Shown piece after piece: positions 30,471 to 40,208 of a stretch of DNA of 64,000 nt. How positions within the stretch are numbered: the first letter of the stretch is position 1; the number at the start of each line of letters is the position of its first letter. This DNA comes from Acidovorax sp. Leaf160. GTDB taxonomy: Bacteria; Pseudomonadota; Gammaproteobacteria; Burkholderiales; Burkholderiaceae_C. Where the stretch lies: contig NZ_LMOV01000012.1 in the NCBI RefSeq assembly GCF_001424265.1, positions 472,785 to 536,784 on the forward strand, read 5' to 3'. The position numbers and the translations under genes were made by a program. Below the pieces are notes generated by a model that ran no database searches, was not told the DNA's origin, and worked only from the letters and a program-made list of their open reading frames with translations.

Positions 30471-31805
30471 TTACCCCGCGAACCAGTTGTTATGGTCTTT
30501 GTGGAAAGTGAACTGATAGGCTGTATAAGGCATATCCAGACCCAGCGACTCACCCTCGTTCACAATCACTTCACCAGTGCGAATTGACACACCACCGATT
30601 GGATAGAGTCGGTTGTCGGCACGAGCATTGGTGATCACGATGCAAACATCACCATCGACCGGAGGTGTGGGCATGTACTTATTGCAGGGAGCACCATTCA
30701 GGGAACCCGAAATAATATTTCTGCGATTCAGACCGCTGGCGCCACCTGTGTCATACATGTGATTGCCGTCTGTCGTGATGATGCTACTCGGCAAGCCACC
30801 GCGTGGACGCCAAGCACCCCAGGTGCCGTTTTCACATGTACGCAAGAACGACAAACCCACGCCAGAGTTATTACTGGACAGAGCCGGCGTAGCTGTCTGG
30901 GTCTTATACAGGGTGTCAAAACCAACGGTTTCAACGATCCAGGGAATGTTGAAACTCCACCCACTTGAGGCGGAATTGGCAATAAGGCAAGGCAGGTTCT
31001 TTGCAGCGTAGGTAGAGGTGACAGCGTTGATTCGCGTGATCGAGTTATTCGGCAGATCGTTGCAATTCGTGATCGTGTCGGGCGTCACAATAGAAATGCC
31101 TGGCATGCCACCCGGGGAGCCGAGCGCAAAATCCCAGTCACTGAAATTCGTAGTCGGGCCGGACACCTCGGAAACGGCAATCTTTGCCGCGCCCGTGCTG
31201 GCGCTGTATTCGGTGACATAGCCGCCGTTTTTGGCGTTCGGAGTGGCACGCGATGCGCCACGCAAAAAGGTGACGTTGGGGATGAACGCTTTTCCCGCCG
31301 TGAGGACTAGTGTCTTCACTCCCAACGAATTGGCGAACTCGGTGGAACTTGTGGCCACCAATGTCGAGCCGGCCTGAGCGGCGGCGGCAACAGCAGTGTC
31401 GCGCGCTGAAACGGCTTGATCCCGCGCCGGCACCGCCTGCTGTGCAGCGGCGACAGCTTCATTGCGCTTTGTGGTGGCGGTGCTGGCGGCGTCGGTGGCG
31501 ATGCCGGCCTGCTGCCCTGCCGTGGTTGCCGCGCTGCTCGCCTGGTTGCGGTAGCCCATGGCGGCGTCGGCCTGGACGGTCGCCGCAGCAACAGCGCCAT
31601 CCGTGCCGTCTTTCGCTGACTTCGCCGCCAGCGCGTTGGCTTCGACGTTTTCGGCGAGGGCATTGATCTCAGGCACGAACGGCCCGGGCCCGCCCATGTG
31701 CGCACCGAAGGCGTAGGCCTTCCCGTTGTAAGTGCCCGCTGCACGGTCTGAGAGCGCCGGGAATTCCGGGATCGGCGAGAGCTGGGCGGCTGGTTGGACT
31801 GCCAT
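30471..31805 (-). CDS. Phage tail fibre / side-fibre protein
   Basis: 444 residues. An N-terminal part (VQPAAQLSPIPEFPALSDRA) is followed by a long alanine-rich helical region (about 60-165) typical of trimeric fibre shafts, then a beta-rich C-terminal receptor-binding part (FLRTCENGTWGAWRPRGGLP resembles other phage fibre tips). The ATG at 31805 overlaps the stop of the upstream gene (ATGA) and is preferred to a longer start. Confidence 0.75.
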   Translation of the reverse strand: MAVQPAAQLSPIPEFPALSDRAAGTYNGKAYAFGAHMGGPGPFVPEINALAENVEANALAAKSAKDGTDGAVAAATVQADAAMGYRNQASSAATTAGQQAGIATDAASTATTKRNEAVAAAQQAVPARDQAVSARDTAVAAAAQAGSTLVATSSTEFANSLGVKTLVLTAGKAFIPNVTFLRGASRATPNAKNGGYVTEYSASTGAAKIAVSEVSGPTTNFSDWDFALGSPGGMPGISIVTPDTITNCNDLPNNSITRINAVTSTYAAKNLPCLIANSASSGWSFNIPWIVETVGFDTLYKTQTATPALSSNNSGVGLSFLRTCENGTWGAWRPRGGLPSSIITTDGNHMYDTGGASGLNRRNIISGSLNGAPCNKYMPTPPVDGDVCIVITNARADNRLYPIGGVSIRTGEVIVNEGESLGLDMPYTAYQFTFHKDHNNWFAG

Positions 31806-32746
31806 CAGATATTGCCCTTCACGTTGAGAGAGATAGAGGCCGCGCCCCAAGAATCCGGGCCGATGTCGCCCGAGACGAAGCCGAGGGTGTTGAGGTAGCC
31901 GTAGCGCGGCAGGTTGGAGGCTTCGAAGGGCACCGCCACGTCGATGATTTCGCCCAGAATGGCGTCGGCATACATGGCCTGGTCGGCGTCCAGCTTGACG
32001 GTGCAGTTGACGTCGCGGGCGTTGCCGCGGGGCAGCTGTCGGTAGGTGCCGTCGTAGTTGTATTCGCGGTAGGTGTAGGACTTGCGGGCCGCGCGGGCGC
32101 CATACTCCACGCCGCCCCAGCTGGCATCGCCGATGAGCTGGCGCCAGTCGCCGACCTTGATGTCGCCGATCGCCACCGCGCCGTTGCTGGGCGAGGTGAC
32201 CGTCACGGTCACCTCGGCATTCGGCGCGATGGGGATCTCGTCCAGGCTGATCTTCTCGACCGCCGGCAGCGGACTGAAGAGCAACTCCCAGAAGCCGGCG
32301 GCTTGCTCGAACAGGTCGCCCGTCTTCTCGCGGATGACGGCTCCGCCTGGGGCCTCCCGAACCACGATGGAGTAAAAGGCCCCCTCCGGGCCGTACACAC
32401 TCACCCCGTTGATAAAGCCGGGCGTGAGCACGAACTTGATCGAGCCGGTGGCGCGGGCCTTCGTGGACGAGTAGTCATCGAAGGGCGCGCGCCGGTCGCT
32501 CGGGCCATTGCGGTTCCAGTAGCCGTTGCCCGCGTCCACCTCGGGCAGCGCGCTGCGGCCGGAATGCGCCCGGGCGCACTTCCACACCGACCCATTGGAC
32601 GTGCGCAGGTCACCGACGGCGTAGGTGCCGCCGGACACCCAGGCGATCTCGCCGCCGGCGGTGTTGGGCTCGGCAATGGAGGTGCCTGCGGCGATCATCG
32701 CCGGGACGATCTTGACGGGCACCATCACGCGGACGGAAGTCTTCAT
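31805..32746 (-). CDS. Phage tail tip-associated protein with carbohydrate-binding-like module
   Basis: 313 residues. Residues about 35-65 (GGTYAVGDLRTSNGSVWKCA) resemble the short aromatic carbohydrate-binding modules found in tail tip proteins. The rest is beta-rich with no enzyme motif. Lies directly after the tape measure gene (overlapping stop/start), where tail tip and baseplate components are expected. Confidence 0.65.
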   Translation of the reverse strand: MKTSVRVMVPVKIVPAMIAAGTSIAEPNTAGGEIAWVSGGTYAVGDLRTSNGSVWKCARAHSGRSALPEVDAGNGYWNRNGPSDRRAPFDDYSSTKARATGSIKFVLTPGFINGVSVYGPEGAFYSIVVREAPGGAVIREKTGDLFEQAAGFWELLFSPLPAVEKISLDEIPIAPNAEVTVTVTSPSNGAVAIGDIKVGDWRQLIGDASWGGVEYGARAARKSYTYREYNYDGTYRQLPRGNARDVNCTVKLDADQAMYADAILGEIIDVAVPFEASNLPRYGYLNTLGFVSGDIGPDSWGAASISLNVKGNI

Positions 32747-35700
32747 GCAGCGAGCTCCTCGGCCAGCGCCTTGGCGAGGGCCTTCACGTTCATGATTTCG
32801 ACGCGGTTGGCGTTACCGCCTTCGGTGACGCTGTCGGTCTGCTCCGCCAGCTGGCCCGTGCTCTCTGCACTGGCTGCGGTCGATGCGCGCACGGCGGCCA
32901 GCTCGGCCTTCACTGCGCGGAGTTCGGCCACCACCTCTGCCATGGCGCTGCTGTTGCCGGCGCCCATCGCATACACACCCAGCCGGCCGCCCACGTTGGC
33001 CAGGGGCATGACGGCCTCAGGGCCCGCCTCGCCCATCTGCGCCATGGAGAAAGCCGTAGGGCGCGTGACGATCCCATTGGTGAACGCGCCGCCGTTCGCG
33101 AATGCGAAAGCGGGGGACGGCGTGCGGCGGCCGTGGTTCGGGTTGTTCTTCGCCCAGACCCAGTTGCCGTTGGCATCGACCCAGCCGTCGCGCGCTGGGC
33201 CGACGCTGCCGTCGCTGTAATAGGCGCGACCGTCGTCGTCGATGCGCAGCACCTGCAGCGGGTTGGCGGAGCCCGGGCCCATGGAGCCGCCCCAGGCCGT
33301 GCCGCCCGTGGGCGCCACATAGGCAGGGGGCACGTAGGGCGTGGTGCCGGTGCCCTTGCTGGTAGCGGTGCCACCAAAAACAGGCTGGTCACCCGAGGTG
33401 CCGGTCGCGCCCGTGCCGCTGGTCGCCGTGCCGGGCGTGTTGCCGGACAGCAGCGCGTAGATGTTGGCCAGCGCCTGCGCAACCGTGATCGCGGCGTTGT
33501 AGGTGCCGTTGGCGATATCGACCTGGCGCTGGATCAGGTCGTATTCCTTCTGCTGGTCCTTGATCAGCTTGTTGATGGCGTCGGTCTGGCTGTCCAGGGC
33601 GTCCAGCTGCTGCTGGGCGGCCGTCTTCTGCGGGCCAGCGATCTCTTCCAGCGCCTTGAGCTGGCCGGCCAGCACCAGGCGGGCGAAGTCGGCATCCACC
33701 TGGCTGCTGTACTGGGTGGCGCCCAGGCCTGCGCGCGCGCCGGTGATGGCCTGCTGCAGGGCCTCCTGCTCAGGCAGGTAGCCGGTGCGCTGCGCGGTGG
33801 CCAGCGCCTGGGCGATGAACGCGTTGCCCTGCGCGGCCTGCATAGCGGCGGTGGATTGCACCTCGCCGTACAGCTCGCGGGCGTTGCTGCGCACCAGCTC
33901 GAAGATGCCGGTGATGAGGCCGAGCGCCTCCTGCTGCACCTGGCGCTGGGTGTCGATGGCTTCGAGCTGGCCTTCCCAGATCTCACGCTGCCGGCCCATG
34001 GCGTCGGCCAAGTCGCGCATGGCGTTGCCGCGGGCCGTCTGCGCATCGGCCACAGCCTGGGCGGCGTCTTCCAGCTCCCAGACCTTGGCGATCATCTTGG
34101 CGAGCGCAGGGTCGAGTTTGTAGAGGGCGTCGTACTCCTGCTTGCGGCGCAGGTCGAGCGCCTCACGGGTGCGGCCCTGGGCGATCAGCAGGCGCTGTTC
34201 GACGTCGAATTGCTTGGAGGCAATGGCGGCGGCATCCTCGAGCGCGTAGATCTTCGCGATCAGCTTGGCGAGCTCGGGATCGAGCTTGTAGAGCGCGTCG
34301 TATTCCTGCTTGCGGCGCAGGTCCAGCGCGCCTCGGTCGTCGCCCTGGGCCACCAGCAGGCGCTGGTCCAGGTCGAGCTTTTTCGCGGCGATGGCCGATG
34401 CGTCTTCCAGCGCATAGATCTGCGCCACCAGCTTCGCCAGGGCCGGGTCGAGCTTGTAGAGCGCGTCGTACTCCTGCTTGCGGCGCAGGTCCAGCACGCC
34501 CCGGTCATTGCCCTGGGCGGCCAGCATGCGCTCGTCGAGGGTGGCGCGCTGCTCGGCCACGCGGCGGATCCGCTCGTCGGCGTCTTCCGCTGCCGGCGTG
34601 ATGGCCGCGAAACTGCCGGCCAGCTGCAGCAGCATGGCAGCGAGTTTGCGGCCCTGCTCGCTCTGGTCTTCCAGGGCGGCGTTGACCAGCGCGCGGTACT
34701 GGGCCCGGGCGTCGGTGGCGTCGATGTCGGGCAGCTTGACGTTCAGTGTGCCCAGCTGCTTCTCCAGCTGGCGGCGCATCGCTTCACGCTGCTCGTCCTG
34801 GCTATAGAAATTCTGGAAGTAGGTGCCGGCCGCGGCGCCGAACTTGTCGGCCCCGCCGAACAGATCGACCAGGCTGCTGGCCATGTCTGCCCCGGCCAGA
34901 CTGGACTGGTACAGCGTGACGCCGAGATTCTCGAAAACGCTGTTGACCGCCGTCAGGCTGCCCGACAGGCGGGTAAGCGCCTCGACGGAGGATTCGCCCG
35001 CGCGGGTGTATTCCGTGGTCCCCAGCGTGGCCGACGCCAGCGTTTCGGCCACCTTGTCCAGCTCTTCCTTCAGCGCCTTCTGGATGCCCGCTTCGTCCAG
35101 GCCGTTGAAGCTGACCTTGATCGATGCGGTGAAATTGTCGATCGCGTCGGTGCCCAGGCCCAGCACTTCGGCCATCGCGGCCGTGCCCACGCGCATCGTG
35201 TTGAACTGGTCGCCCAACGCCGCGCGCAGCTCTTCGTCCAGCTCGCCGTACTTGGTCTTGTTCGAACGGAACAGACCGCCCTTGTAGAACTGGTAGGTGC
35301 GCCCCTCGAAGCCGCTCTCGCCGCCGAACTCACCCTCGATGCCCATGTCCTTCAGCTTGCGGCCGAAGAGGCGGTTGATGGCGCCGGTGATGACGCCCGC
35401 GATGGGACCGATGCCGGGGATGGCCGAGGCGATGCCGCCGATGCGGTCCATCCAGGGATTGACCTGGTAGCCGTTGCTGATGAGCTTGCTGATGCCGTAG
35501 CCGCTGAAACCGTTCAGCACGGAACCTGCGATGGCGCCAGCGAACTGTGCGCCACCAGCTTCGAACGCGCCCTGGAACCCGGACCAGGTGCTCGCGTCCA
35601 TCATTCCGTAGCGAAACGAATCGACCATCTGGCCGACGTTTTCGAGGCCGTATTTATAGGCCATGTCGGCCAGGCCCATGAGGCTGTTGCCCCCCATGCC

Positions 35701-37911
35701 CGCAACGTTCAAGCCGTTGCGGATGAGGCTGGAGGCGCCCGACACCATGTCTCCGACGCCGCCGCCTCCGCCCCCCAGCGCGCCCAGCATGCCGCCGCCG
35801 CCCGACATGCCCATGAACTGGCCCACCACCCGCACCACGAACGGCTGCAGGAACATCTTGTAGATCTGGTCCGCCACCGTGGTTTTGAACGTGGTCACCA
35901 GCGAGCGCGTGAAGCTCTTCCAGCCGGCCTGCCCGTTGTTGAGCATGTCGGCGAAGCCTTGGCGGAAGATGTCGTCGTACTGCTTGACGGACTGCTGCCA
36001 CTCCTGGAGGAAGACCTTGCTGCTGGCGTTGGCCTTGGCGATGGCGGCCGCTGCGGTGAGTTTGGCAATCTCTTCGTTGCGCTGATCCTGGTTGAAGCCG
36101 CTATTCGTGTTCACTTCACGGATGCGGCGCTTCAAATCCAGCTCAATGCGGTACTGCTCGAGCGCGGTCTCGCGAGATTGCTGCGACAGGCCCATCAGCG
36201 ACAGCTCGAATTCCAATGCCTGATTAGATTCCTCGATACCTTTGACGTAGTCGATGACGCCCTGGCGCCCCGCCTCGCGCAGGCGACTTTCCTCCACGTA
36301 AGCCGCATTCACCTCCGCCTGGATCTCGGCGCGCTGCTCCATGTAGACGCGCTCGGTCGCCAACAGCCTCTGCTGGCGCTCCAGCACCGCCAACTCGTCG
36401 ATGGCAGCATTGACGCGCGCTTTGTCTGCGGCCGTGAGCTTGAGCTTGCCGGTGGCCAGCTCCTCCACCATCTTGATGCGGATGCGGTCGCTCTCGGCGA
36501 GCCTCGCAGCGCCGTTCAGCTCCGCCTTTTCCTGCGCGATCTTGACCCTGATCGACGTTATCAGACCTTCGTAAGCGTTCTGTTCCTCTTTCAGCGCCTT
36601 GGCGGCGCCATCGTCCTTTTTGTAATTCTTCTTCGCGAGCTCACCGACGAGCCGCTGGTATTCCGTCAGGGTAAGCCGCCCATCCTCATACTGCTTGTGC
36701 AACTTGGTGAGCGTGGGCAGGTAGTCCTTGTTGACACCGGAAAGCTCGCGGGTGATCTCAGCAATTTCCTTGTCCGCCTTGATCTGATCGCGTTTCTCCC
36801 TCGTCATCCGAGCGAGTCGCGCGTCTTCAGCCGAGGTGTCCACCACCTCACCGGACACCTCTGGCCGCTTCAAGATGTTGCCCTGAGCTGCATCCAGCCG
36901 CGCGCGAGCAGCCACCCCGTCTGCAATCAGTTCCTGGCGAATGACGCCTGCGCCCCTAAAGTCCAGACGAGCGATGGCTGCCGCCTGAGCCGCGATGCCG
37001 CCAAGTTCACGACCCATCGCAGCGAAAACGAACGCGATATCGTTGTAAAGCACCCGCAGCGTCTCTCCCGCTGTCCGCAGGATTTCGAAAACGCCCGTGT
37101 TCTCACGCAGGGCGTCGATGCCTGCCGTCACGTCGCCGATGGCACCTGCGAACAACGCCGTGGCGCCGGTCGCCGCATCGATATCTCCGACAGCCCGGAC
37201 CGAAGAGTTTTTCAGGTTGGTGAAGGCCTGGCCTACGGTCATCACCGCGCCCTCGACCTCGGTGCGAAGCGCCCCTGCCTGCGACTCCAGCGCCTTGATC
37301 ACCTGCTCGGCCGTGATTTCGCCCTGCGCGCCCAATGCGCGCAGCTCACCTCGGCTGATGCCCAGGCCATCCGCCAGCGCCTTCGCGAGGCGGGGCGTCT
37401 GCTCCATCACCGAATTCAGCTCTTCACCTCGCAGGGTGCCGCTGGCCAGGCCCTGGCCCAGCTGCACCAGCGCGGCCTGCGCCGCCTGCGCGCCGGTGCC
37501 GCTGATGGTCACGGCGTTGCCGATGGCTTCCGTCACGGTGAGCAGCCTCTGCTGGCTGACGCCGAGATCGGCGGCCGCAGTGCTGATGCTGGCAAAGGTG
37601 GTGCCCAGTTCGATGAAGCCGGTGCGGGAGCGCTGCGCGATGTCGTACAGCGCGGTGTAGGCAGCCGCAGCCTGCTGCGCCCCACCCGTCGCCAGCTTCA
37701 GCTGGTTCTGCAGACCGGTGACGGCGTCGGCGGCCTGCACGAATTCGCGCACGCTGATGGCGCCGGCAAAGGCCGCCCCAAGGCCGCCCACCGCGCGCTG
37801 CAACACACTGGCCGAATCGCCGACCGTGTCCATGGCACCGCTGACGCGGCGCAGGCCGGTTTCTACCTCGCGCTCGCCGTTGAGGCTGAGCCGAATGCCG
37901 ATGGGGGTCAT
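32743..37911 (-). CDS. Phage tail tape measure protein
   Basis: 1722 residues; sets tail length and is ejected on infection. The N terminus has the tape-measure domain (VQAADAVTGLQNQLKLATGG, then GEELNSVMEQTPRLAKALA), followed by long charged helices, a glycine-rich hydrophobic centre (GGGGMLGALGGGGGGVGDMV), then three tandem 56-residue repeats around residues 1120-1290 and a C-terminal part with FANGGAFTNGIVTRPTAF. Longest gene in the window, in the right place after the G/GT chaperones. The 5.1-kb plus-strand frame on the other strand is its shadow. Confidence 0.95.
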   Translation of the reverse strand: MTPIGIRLSLNGEREVETGLRRVSGAMDTVGDSASVLQRAVGGLGAAFAGAISVREFVQAADAVTGLQNQLKLATGGAQQAAAAYTALYDIAQRSRTGFIELGTTFASISTAAADLGVSQQRLLTVTEAIGNAVTISGTGAQAAQAALVQLGQGLASGTLRGEELNSVMEQTPRLAKALADGLGISRGELRALGAQGEITAEQVIKALESQAGALRTEVEGAVMTVGQAFTNLKNSSVRAVGDIDAATGATALFAGAIGDVTAGIDALRENTGVFEILRTAGETLRVLYNDIAFVFAAMGRELGGIAAQAAAIARLDFRGAGVIRQELIADGVAARARLDAAQGNILKRPEVSGEVVDTSAEDARLARMTREKRDQIKADKEIAEITRELSGVNKDYLPTLTKLHKQYEDGRLTLTEYQRLVGELAKKNYKKDDGAAKALKEEQNAYEGLITSIRVKIAQEKAELNGAARLAESDRIRIKMVEELATGKLKLTAADKARVNAAIDELAVLERQQRLLATERVYMEQRAEIQAEVNAAYVEESRLREAGRQGVIDYVKGIEESNQALEFELSLMGLSQQSRETALEQYRIELDLKRRIREVNTNSGFNQDQRNEEIAKLTAAAAIAKANASSKVFLQEWQQSVKQYDDIFRQGFADMLNNGQAGWKSFTRSLVTTFKTTVADQIYKMFLQPFVVRVVGQFMGMSGGGGMLGALGGGGGGVGDMVSGASSLIRNGLNVAGMGGNSLMGLADMAYKYGLENVGQMVDSFRYGMMDASTWSGFQGAFEAGGAQFAGAIAGSVLNGFSGYGISKLISNGYQVNPWMDRIGGIASAIPGIGPIAGVITGAINRLFGRKLKDMGIEGEFGGESGFEGRTYQFYKGGLFRSNKTKYGELDEELRAALGDQFNTMRVGTAAMAEVLGLGTDAIDNFTASIKVSFNGLDEAGIQKALKEELDKVAETLASATLGTTEYTRAGESSVEALTRLSGSLTAVNSVFENLGVTLYQSSLAGADMASSLVDLFGGADKFGAAAGTYFQNFYSQDEQREAMRRQLEKQLGTLNVKLPDIDATDARAQYRALVNAALEDQSEQGRKLAAMLLQLAGSFAAITPAAEDADERIRRVAEQRATLDERMLAAQGNDRGVLDLRRKQEYDALYKLDPALAKLVAQIYALEDASAIAAKKLDLDQRLLVAQGDDRGALDLRRKQEYDALYKLDPELAKLIAKIYALEDAAAIASKQFDVEQRLLIAQGRTREALDLRRKQEYDALYKLDPALAKMIAKVWELEDAAQAVADAQTARGNAMRDLADAMGRQREIWEGQLEAIDTQRQVQQEALGLITGIFELVRSNARELYGEVQSTAAMQAAQGNAFIAQALATAQRTGYLPEQEALQQAITGARAGLGATQYSSQVDADFARLVLAGQLKALEEIAGPQKTAAQQQLDALDSQTDAINKLIKDQQKEYDLIQRQVDIANGTYNAAITVAQALANIYALLSGNTPGTATSGTGATGTSGDQPVFGGTATSKGTGTTPYVPPAYVAPTGGTAWGGSMGPGSANPLQVLRIDDDGRAYYSDGSVGPARDGWVDANGNWVWAKNNPNHGRRTPSPAFAFANGGAFTNGIVTRPTAFSMAQMGEAGPEAVMPLANVGGRLGVYAMGAGNSSAMAEVVAELRAVKAELAAVRASTAASAESTGQLAEQTDSVTEGGNANRVEIMNVKALAKALAEELAA

Positions 37912-37926
37912 GCGGTGGTACCTGCC

Positions 37927-38672
37927 CTATTTCTGCTGTTCGCGCCGCCGCTCGTCGGCTGCGCGGCGCTCTTCCCAGGCTTCCAGGCTGGCGGCTTCGG
38001 CTGCGCGAATGCAGTCGAAGAGTTCGCGCCGCTCGTCGCCCGGCTCAATGCACTGTTCGTCGAGATAGGCGCGCACGCCGGCGTAGTCGAGGCCGGTGGT
38101 ACCCGCCATGCCGGTGCGCCACTGGGTGCGCAGGCCTTGCCAGTGGGCCCACGCGTCAACGCAGTCGGGCCACAGGTAGACGGGGTCGCCTTCGTCGTCA
38201 TCGGGGTCGCCATCGCCGCAGTCAGCCTCGGCTGACTGCGCAGAAGCAACCGCAGCGGCCCAGGGCGACGCTGCGTTCTGCGCGAAGGACTGCGTGGGTG
38301 CATGGCTCAGCTCGATGACGCTGCGGGCGACCTGGGCTAGTTTTTTGGCTTGGCGCCCGCTTCGTTCACGTACGCTGCGAAGATGACGTGGCCCACGCCC
38401 TGGATGCGGCACAGCTGGCGCAATGCCTCTTCGCTGTACGGCACCGGCTTGTTGTCCTCGTCGCGCACGCCGTCCCAGTCTTCCGTGACGCTGGCCAGGA
38501 AATCGACGATGGGCTGGCCGTTGCTCTCCTGCAGCAGGTCGCGGAAGGCGTCTTGCTCCAGGCGCTGGCACTTGATCTTGAAGTCGAACGACTCAGGCCG
38601 GCCGTCTTCCCCGTTGATGGTGCCGCGCACCTTGAATGTGACCTTGTTGGCGACGACGATCTTGATTGCCAT
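37927..38672 (-). CDS. Tail assembly chaperone GT (made by -1 frameshift from G)
   Basis: The T part (frame ending with the TAG at 37929-37927) has no credible start of its own. It joins the G frame by a -1 slip at A AAA AAC (38346-38340), just before the G stop codon, giving ...AKPKKLAQVARSVIEL and about 248 residues in total. The T part contains an acidic DGDPDDDEGD stretch and a helical C terminus (EAWEERRAADERRREQQK). In lambda-like phages G and GT bind tape measure and tail tube during tail assembly. Confidence 0.8.
38337..38672 (-). CDS. Tail assembly chaperone G
   Basis: 111 residues (MAIKIVVANKVTFKVRGTIN at the N terminus), located between the tail tube and tape measure genes, the fixed position of gpG in siphophages. 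Ends ...GAKPKN-stop, with the slippery heptamer covering the last sense codons. Confidence 0.85.
   Translation of the reverse strand: MAIKIVVANKVTFKVRGTINGEDGRPESFDFKIKCQRLEQDAFRDLLQESNGQPIVDFLASVTEDWDGVRDEDNKPVPYSEEALRQLCRIQGVGHVIFAAYVNEAGAKPKN
38340..38346 (-). promoter_or_regulatory. Programmed -1 ribosomal frameshift site A AAA AAC
   Basis: In the zero frame the codons are CCA AAA AAC TAG, so the heptamer A_AAA_AAC has the classic X_XXY_YYZ form. A -1 slip leads into the open T frame, which continues for about 137 codons to 37927. Confidence 0.85.
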
Positions 38673-38804
38673 GTTGTTACCCGATGAATGTGTGATGGGC
38701 CCGAGGAATGCAGGAGTGCGTGGCTGCCCGCTCGGGCAAAGACAGGCCGGCGCGCTCTAGAGCACGCCGTGCCACGCACAAAACCGATGGAGATGGTTGG
38801 AGGC

Positions 38805-39455
38805 TTACGCGCCTGCGTAAGTGATGAAGCGGCCCAGCAAGCTGATGCTGCAAGGCACGGAATTGGCCTGGCCCTTGGTGAGGTTGGGCATTTCCGAGAC
38901 GGCCATGTAGCCGTAGCCGTAGCCAACGGCGCCGCCGGAAATGATGATCTTGAAGCCCACCCGGCCCAGCACCCGGCTGACGTCGAGCATCTGCTGGTAC
39001 GCCGGCAGGCTGGCATCGTGACCCAGCGTCAAGGTCAGCGACATCGGGTTGAAACCCACAGGCACGTTGATCGCGTTGCGGCGCGACAGAGGGTCAACGG
39101 TGTTGAACTTCGGATCGCCACCGTTGCCCTGAATGTTCAGGACCTGAGGGATCTCGACCCAGCCGCCCACCTTCTGCAGGGTGCCCGTGCCACCACCCGC
39201 TGGGAACATGTTGGTGCTGGACGCGTTCAGGCCTTTGATGTCCACCGTGTTGGCGGCAACGGCGCCTGCACGCCAGATGGTGTCCGATGCGTCTTCCCAG
39301 CCACTGGTGAAAAGGAGCTCATCGTTCTGGGCGTAACCGTGGGCATTGCTGCTGGCCTGGGCCGGGTTGGTGTTGGTCACTGCGGAGACGCCCTTGGCCG
39401 TTTCAAACACAGTGGCGAATTGAAAGCGCGAACCCTCGGGGAAGTAGTAAGCCAT
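38805..39455 (-). CDS. Major tail tube protein
   Basis: 216 residues, beta-rich, opening MAYYFPEGSRFQFATVFETA, with small residues throughout as in phage tail tube subunits. GGAG precedes the ATG. Located between the tail terminator-like gene and G/GT, matching gpV of lambda-like phages. Confidence 0.82.
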   Translation of the reverse strand: MAYYFPEGSRFQFATVFETAKGVSAVTNTNPAQASSNAHGYAQNDELLFTSGWEDASDTIWRAGAVAANTVDIKGLNASSTNMFPAGGGTGTLQKVGGWVEIPQVLNIQGNGGDPKFNTVDPLSRRNAINVPVGFNPMSLTLTLGHDASLPAYQQMLDVSRVLGRVGFKIIISGGAVGYGYGYMAVSEMPNLTKGQANSVPCSISLLGRFITYAGA

Positions 39456-39467
39456 GGTGAGCTCCAG

Positions 39468-39887
39468 TTAAAAATGGGTGCCGGCGGTGCGATGCCGGGC
39501 GATGAAAATCAGGGTGGCGCACCCCGTGGCTTCGGCGTCGATGTCGAAGTCATAGGAGGCGCCGACGAAACGCAGATGGCTGACCGCGCCGCCGAGAGTT
39601 GGGTCGGCCAGCAAGCGGGCGATCACGGATTCGGCAAGAGAGTCGACAACGACGTCGGTGGTCTCGGCAGCCGTGGCGCGCCCGTAGCACTCAATGCCGA
39701 TCTGCGAGCCGTACTCGACCGGCAGACCGGCCATATCCGACTCGCCGACCTCCGTCTGCACGGGCTTCACCACCACGGCCGTGTTCTGACCCGACTGGAT
39801 GGGACGCAGGCGCAGGCGCGACACTTGTGGCGAGATGCCGGCAAGGGCCAGCATCGTTGCGCTGATGGCGACATTGAGCGAACTCAC
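39468..39887 (-). CDS. Tail terminator / minor tail (gpU-like) protein
   Basis: 139 residues, MSSLNVAISATMLALAGISP at the N terminus. Position between the head-tail joining gene and the tail tube gene, and its size, match lambda gpU, which caps the tail. Sequence motifs are weak, so the call rests mainly on gene order. Confidence 0.65.
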   Translation of the reverse strand: MSSLNVAISATMLALAGISPQVSRLRLRPIQSGQNTAVVVKPVQTEVGESDMAGLPVEYGSQIGIECYGRATAAETTDVVVDSLAESVIARLLADPTLGGAVSHLRFVGASYDFDIDAEATGCATLIFIARHRTAGTHF

Positions 39888-40195
39888 AGCACGTTCTCCA
39901 GCAGCAGGCGCATGGCACCGGCTCCATCCGGCTCTGCTGCGCCGATGACGTAGGACGTGCCGTTGACCACTAGCTGCATGCCAACGGATTCATGCGGCAC
40001 CAGTGCCATCGGAGCCACCACCACCGGCTGCGTGGACGCCATCCCCAGCGCTCCTACCGCGCCCGTGGCGTAGGCATCCTCGAAGATGCCGCCGAACGCG
40101 GGGCCGCCTGCGATGCTTACCTGAGCATTGGCAAGACGCGCGAACGCGACACCGTTGACGCGGGCTTCGATGGCAGCGAAGGGAGCGAGGGACAT
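39884..40195 (-). CDS. Head-tail joining (gpFII-like) protein
   Basis: 103 residues; ends GAAEPDGAGAMRLLLENVL, with a strand pattern like small head-tail connectors. Start overlaps no upstream gene; stop overlaps the gpU-like start by four bases. Function inferred from position right after the head genes. Confidence 0.6.
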   Translation of the reverse strand: MSLAPFAAIEARVNGVAFARLANAQVSIAGGPAFGGIFEDAYATGAVGALGMASTQPVVVAPMALVPHESVGMQLVVNGTSYVIGAAEPDGAGAMRLLLENVL

Positions 40196-40208
40196 GGCCG
40201 TGCGTCGC

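Noticed and set aside
34080..34540. Possible CRISPR-like array
   Set aside because: The 168-bp period is in frame and encodes 56-residue protein repeats; no spacer-repeat structure.
33133..38235. 1700-codon plus-strand open frame
   Set aside because: Antisense shadow of the tape measure gene and its upstream neighbours; low-complexity, histidine/glutamine/leucine-rich translation with no domain, whereas the minus strand gives a clear tape measure protein.
38725..38738. TGCCCG-CT-CGGGCA hairpin between tail tube and G genes
   Set aside because: Two-base loop and no T run; not a convincing terminator, and genes on both sides belong to one operon.
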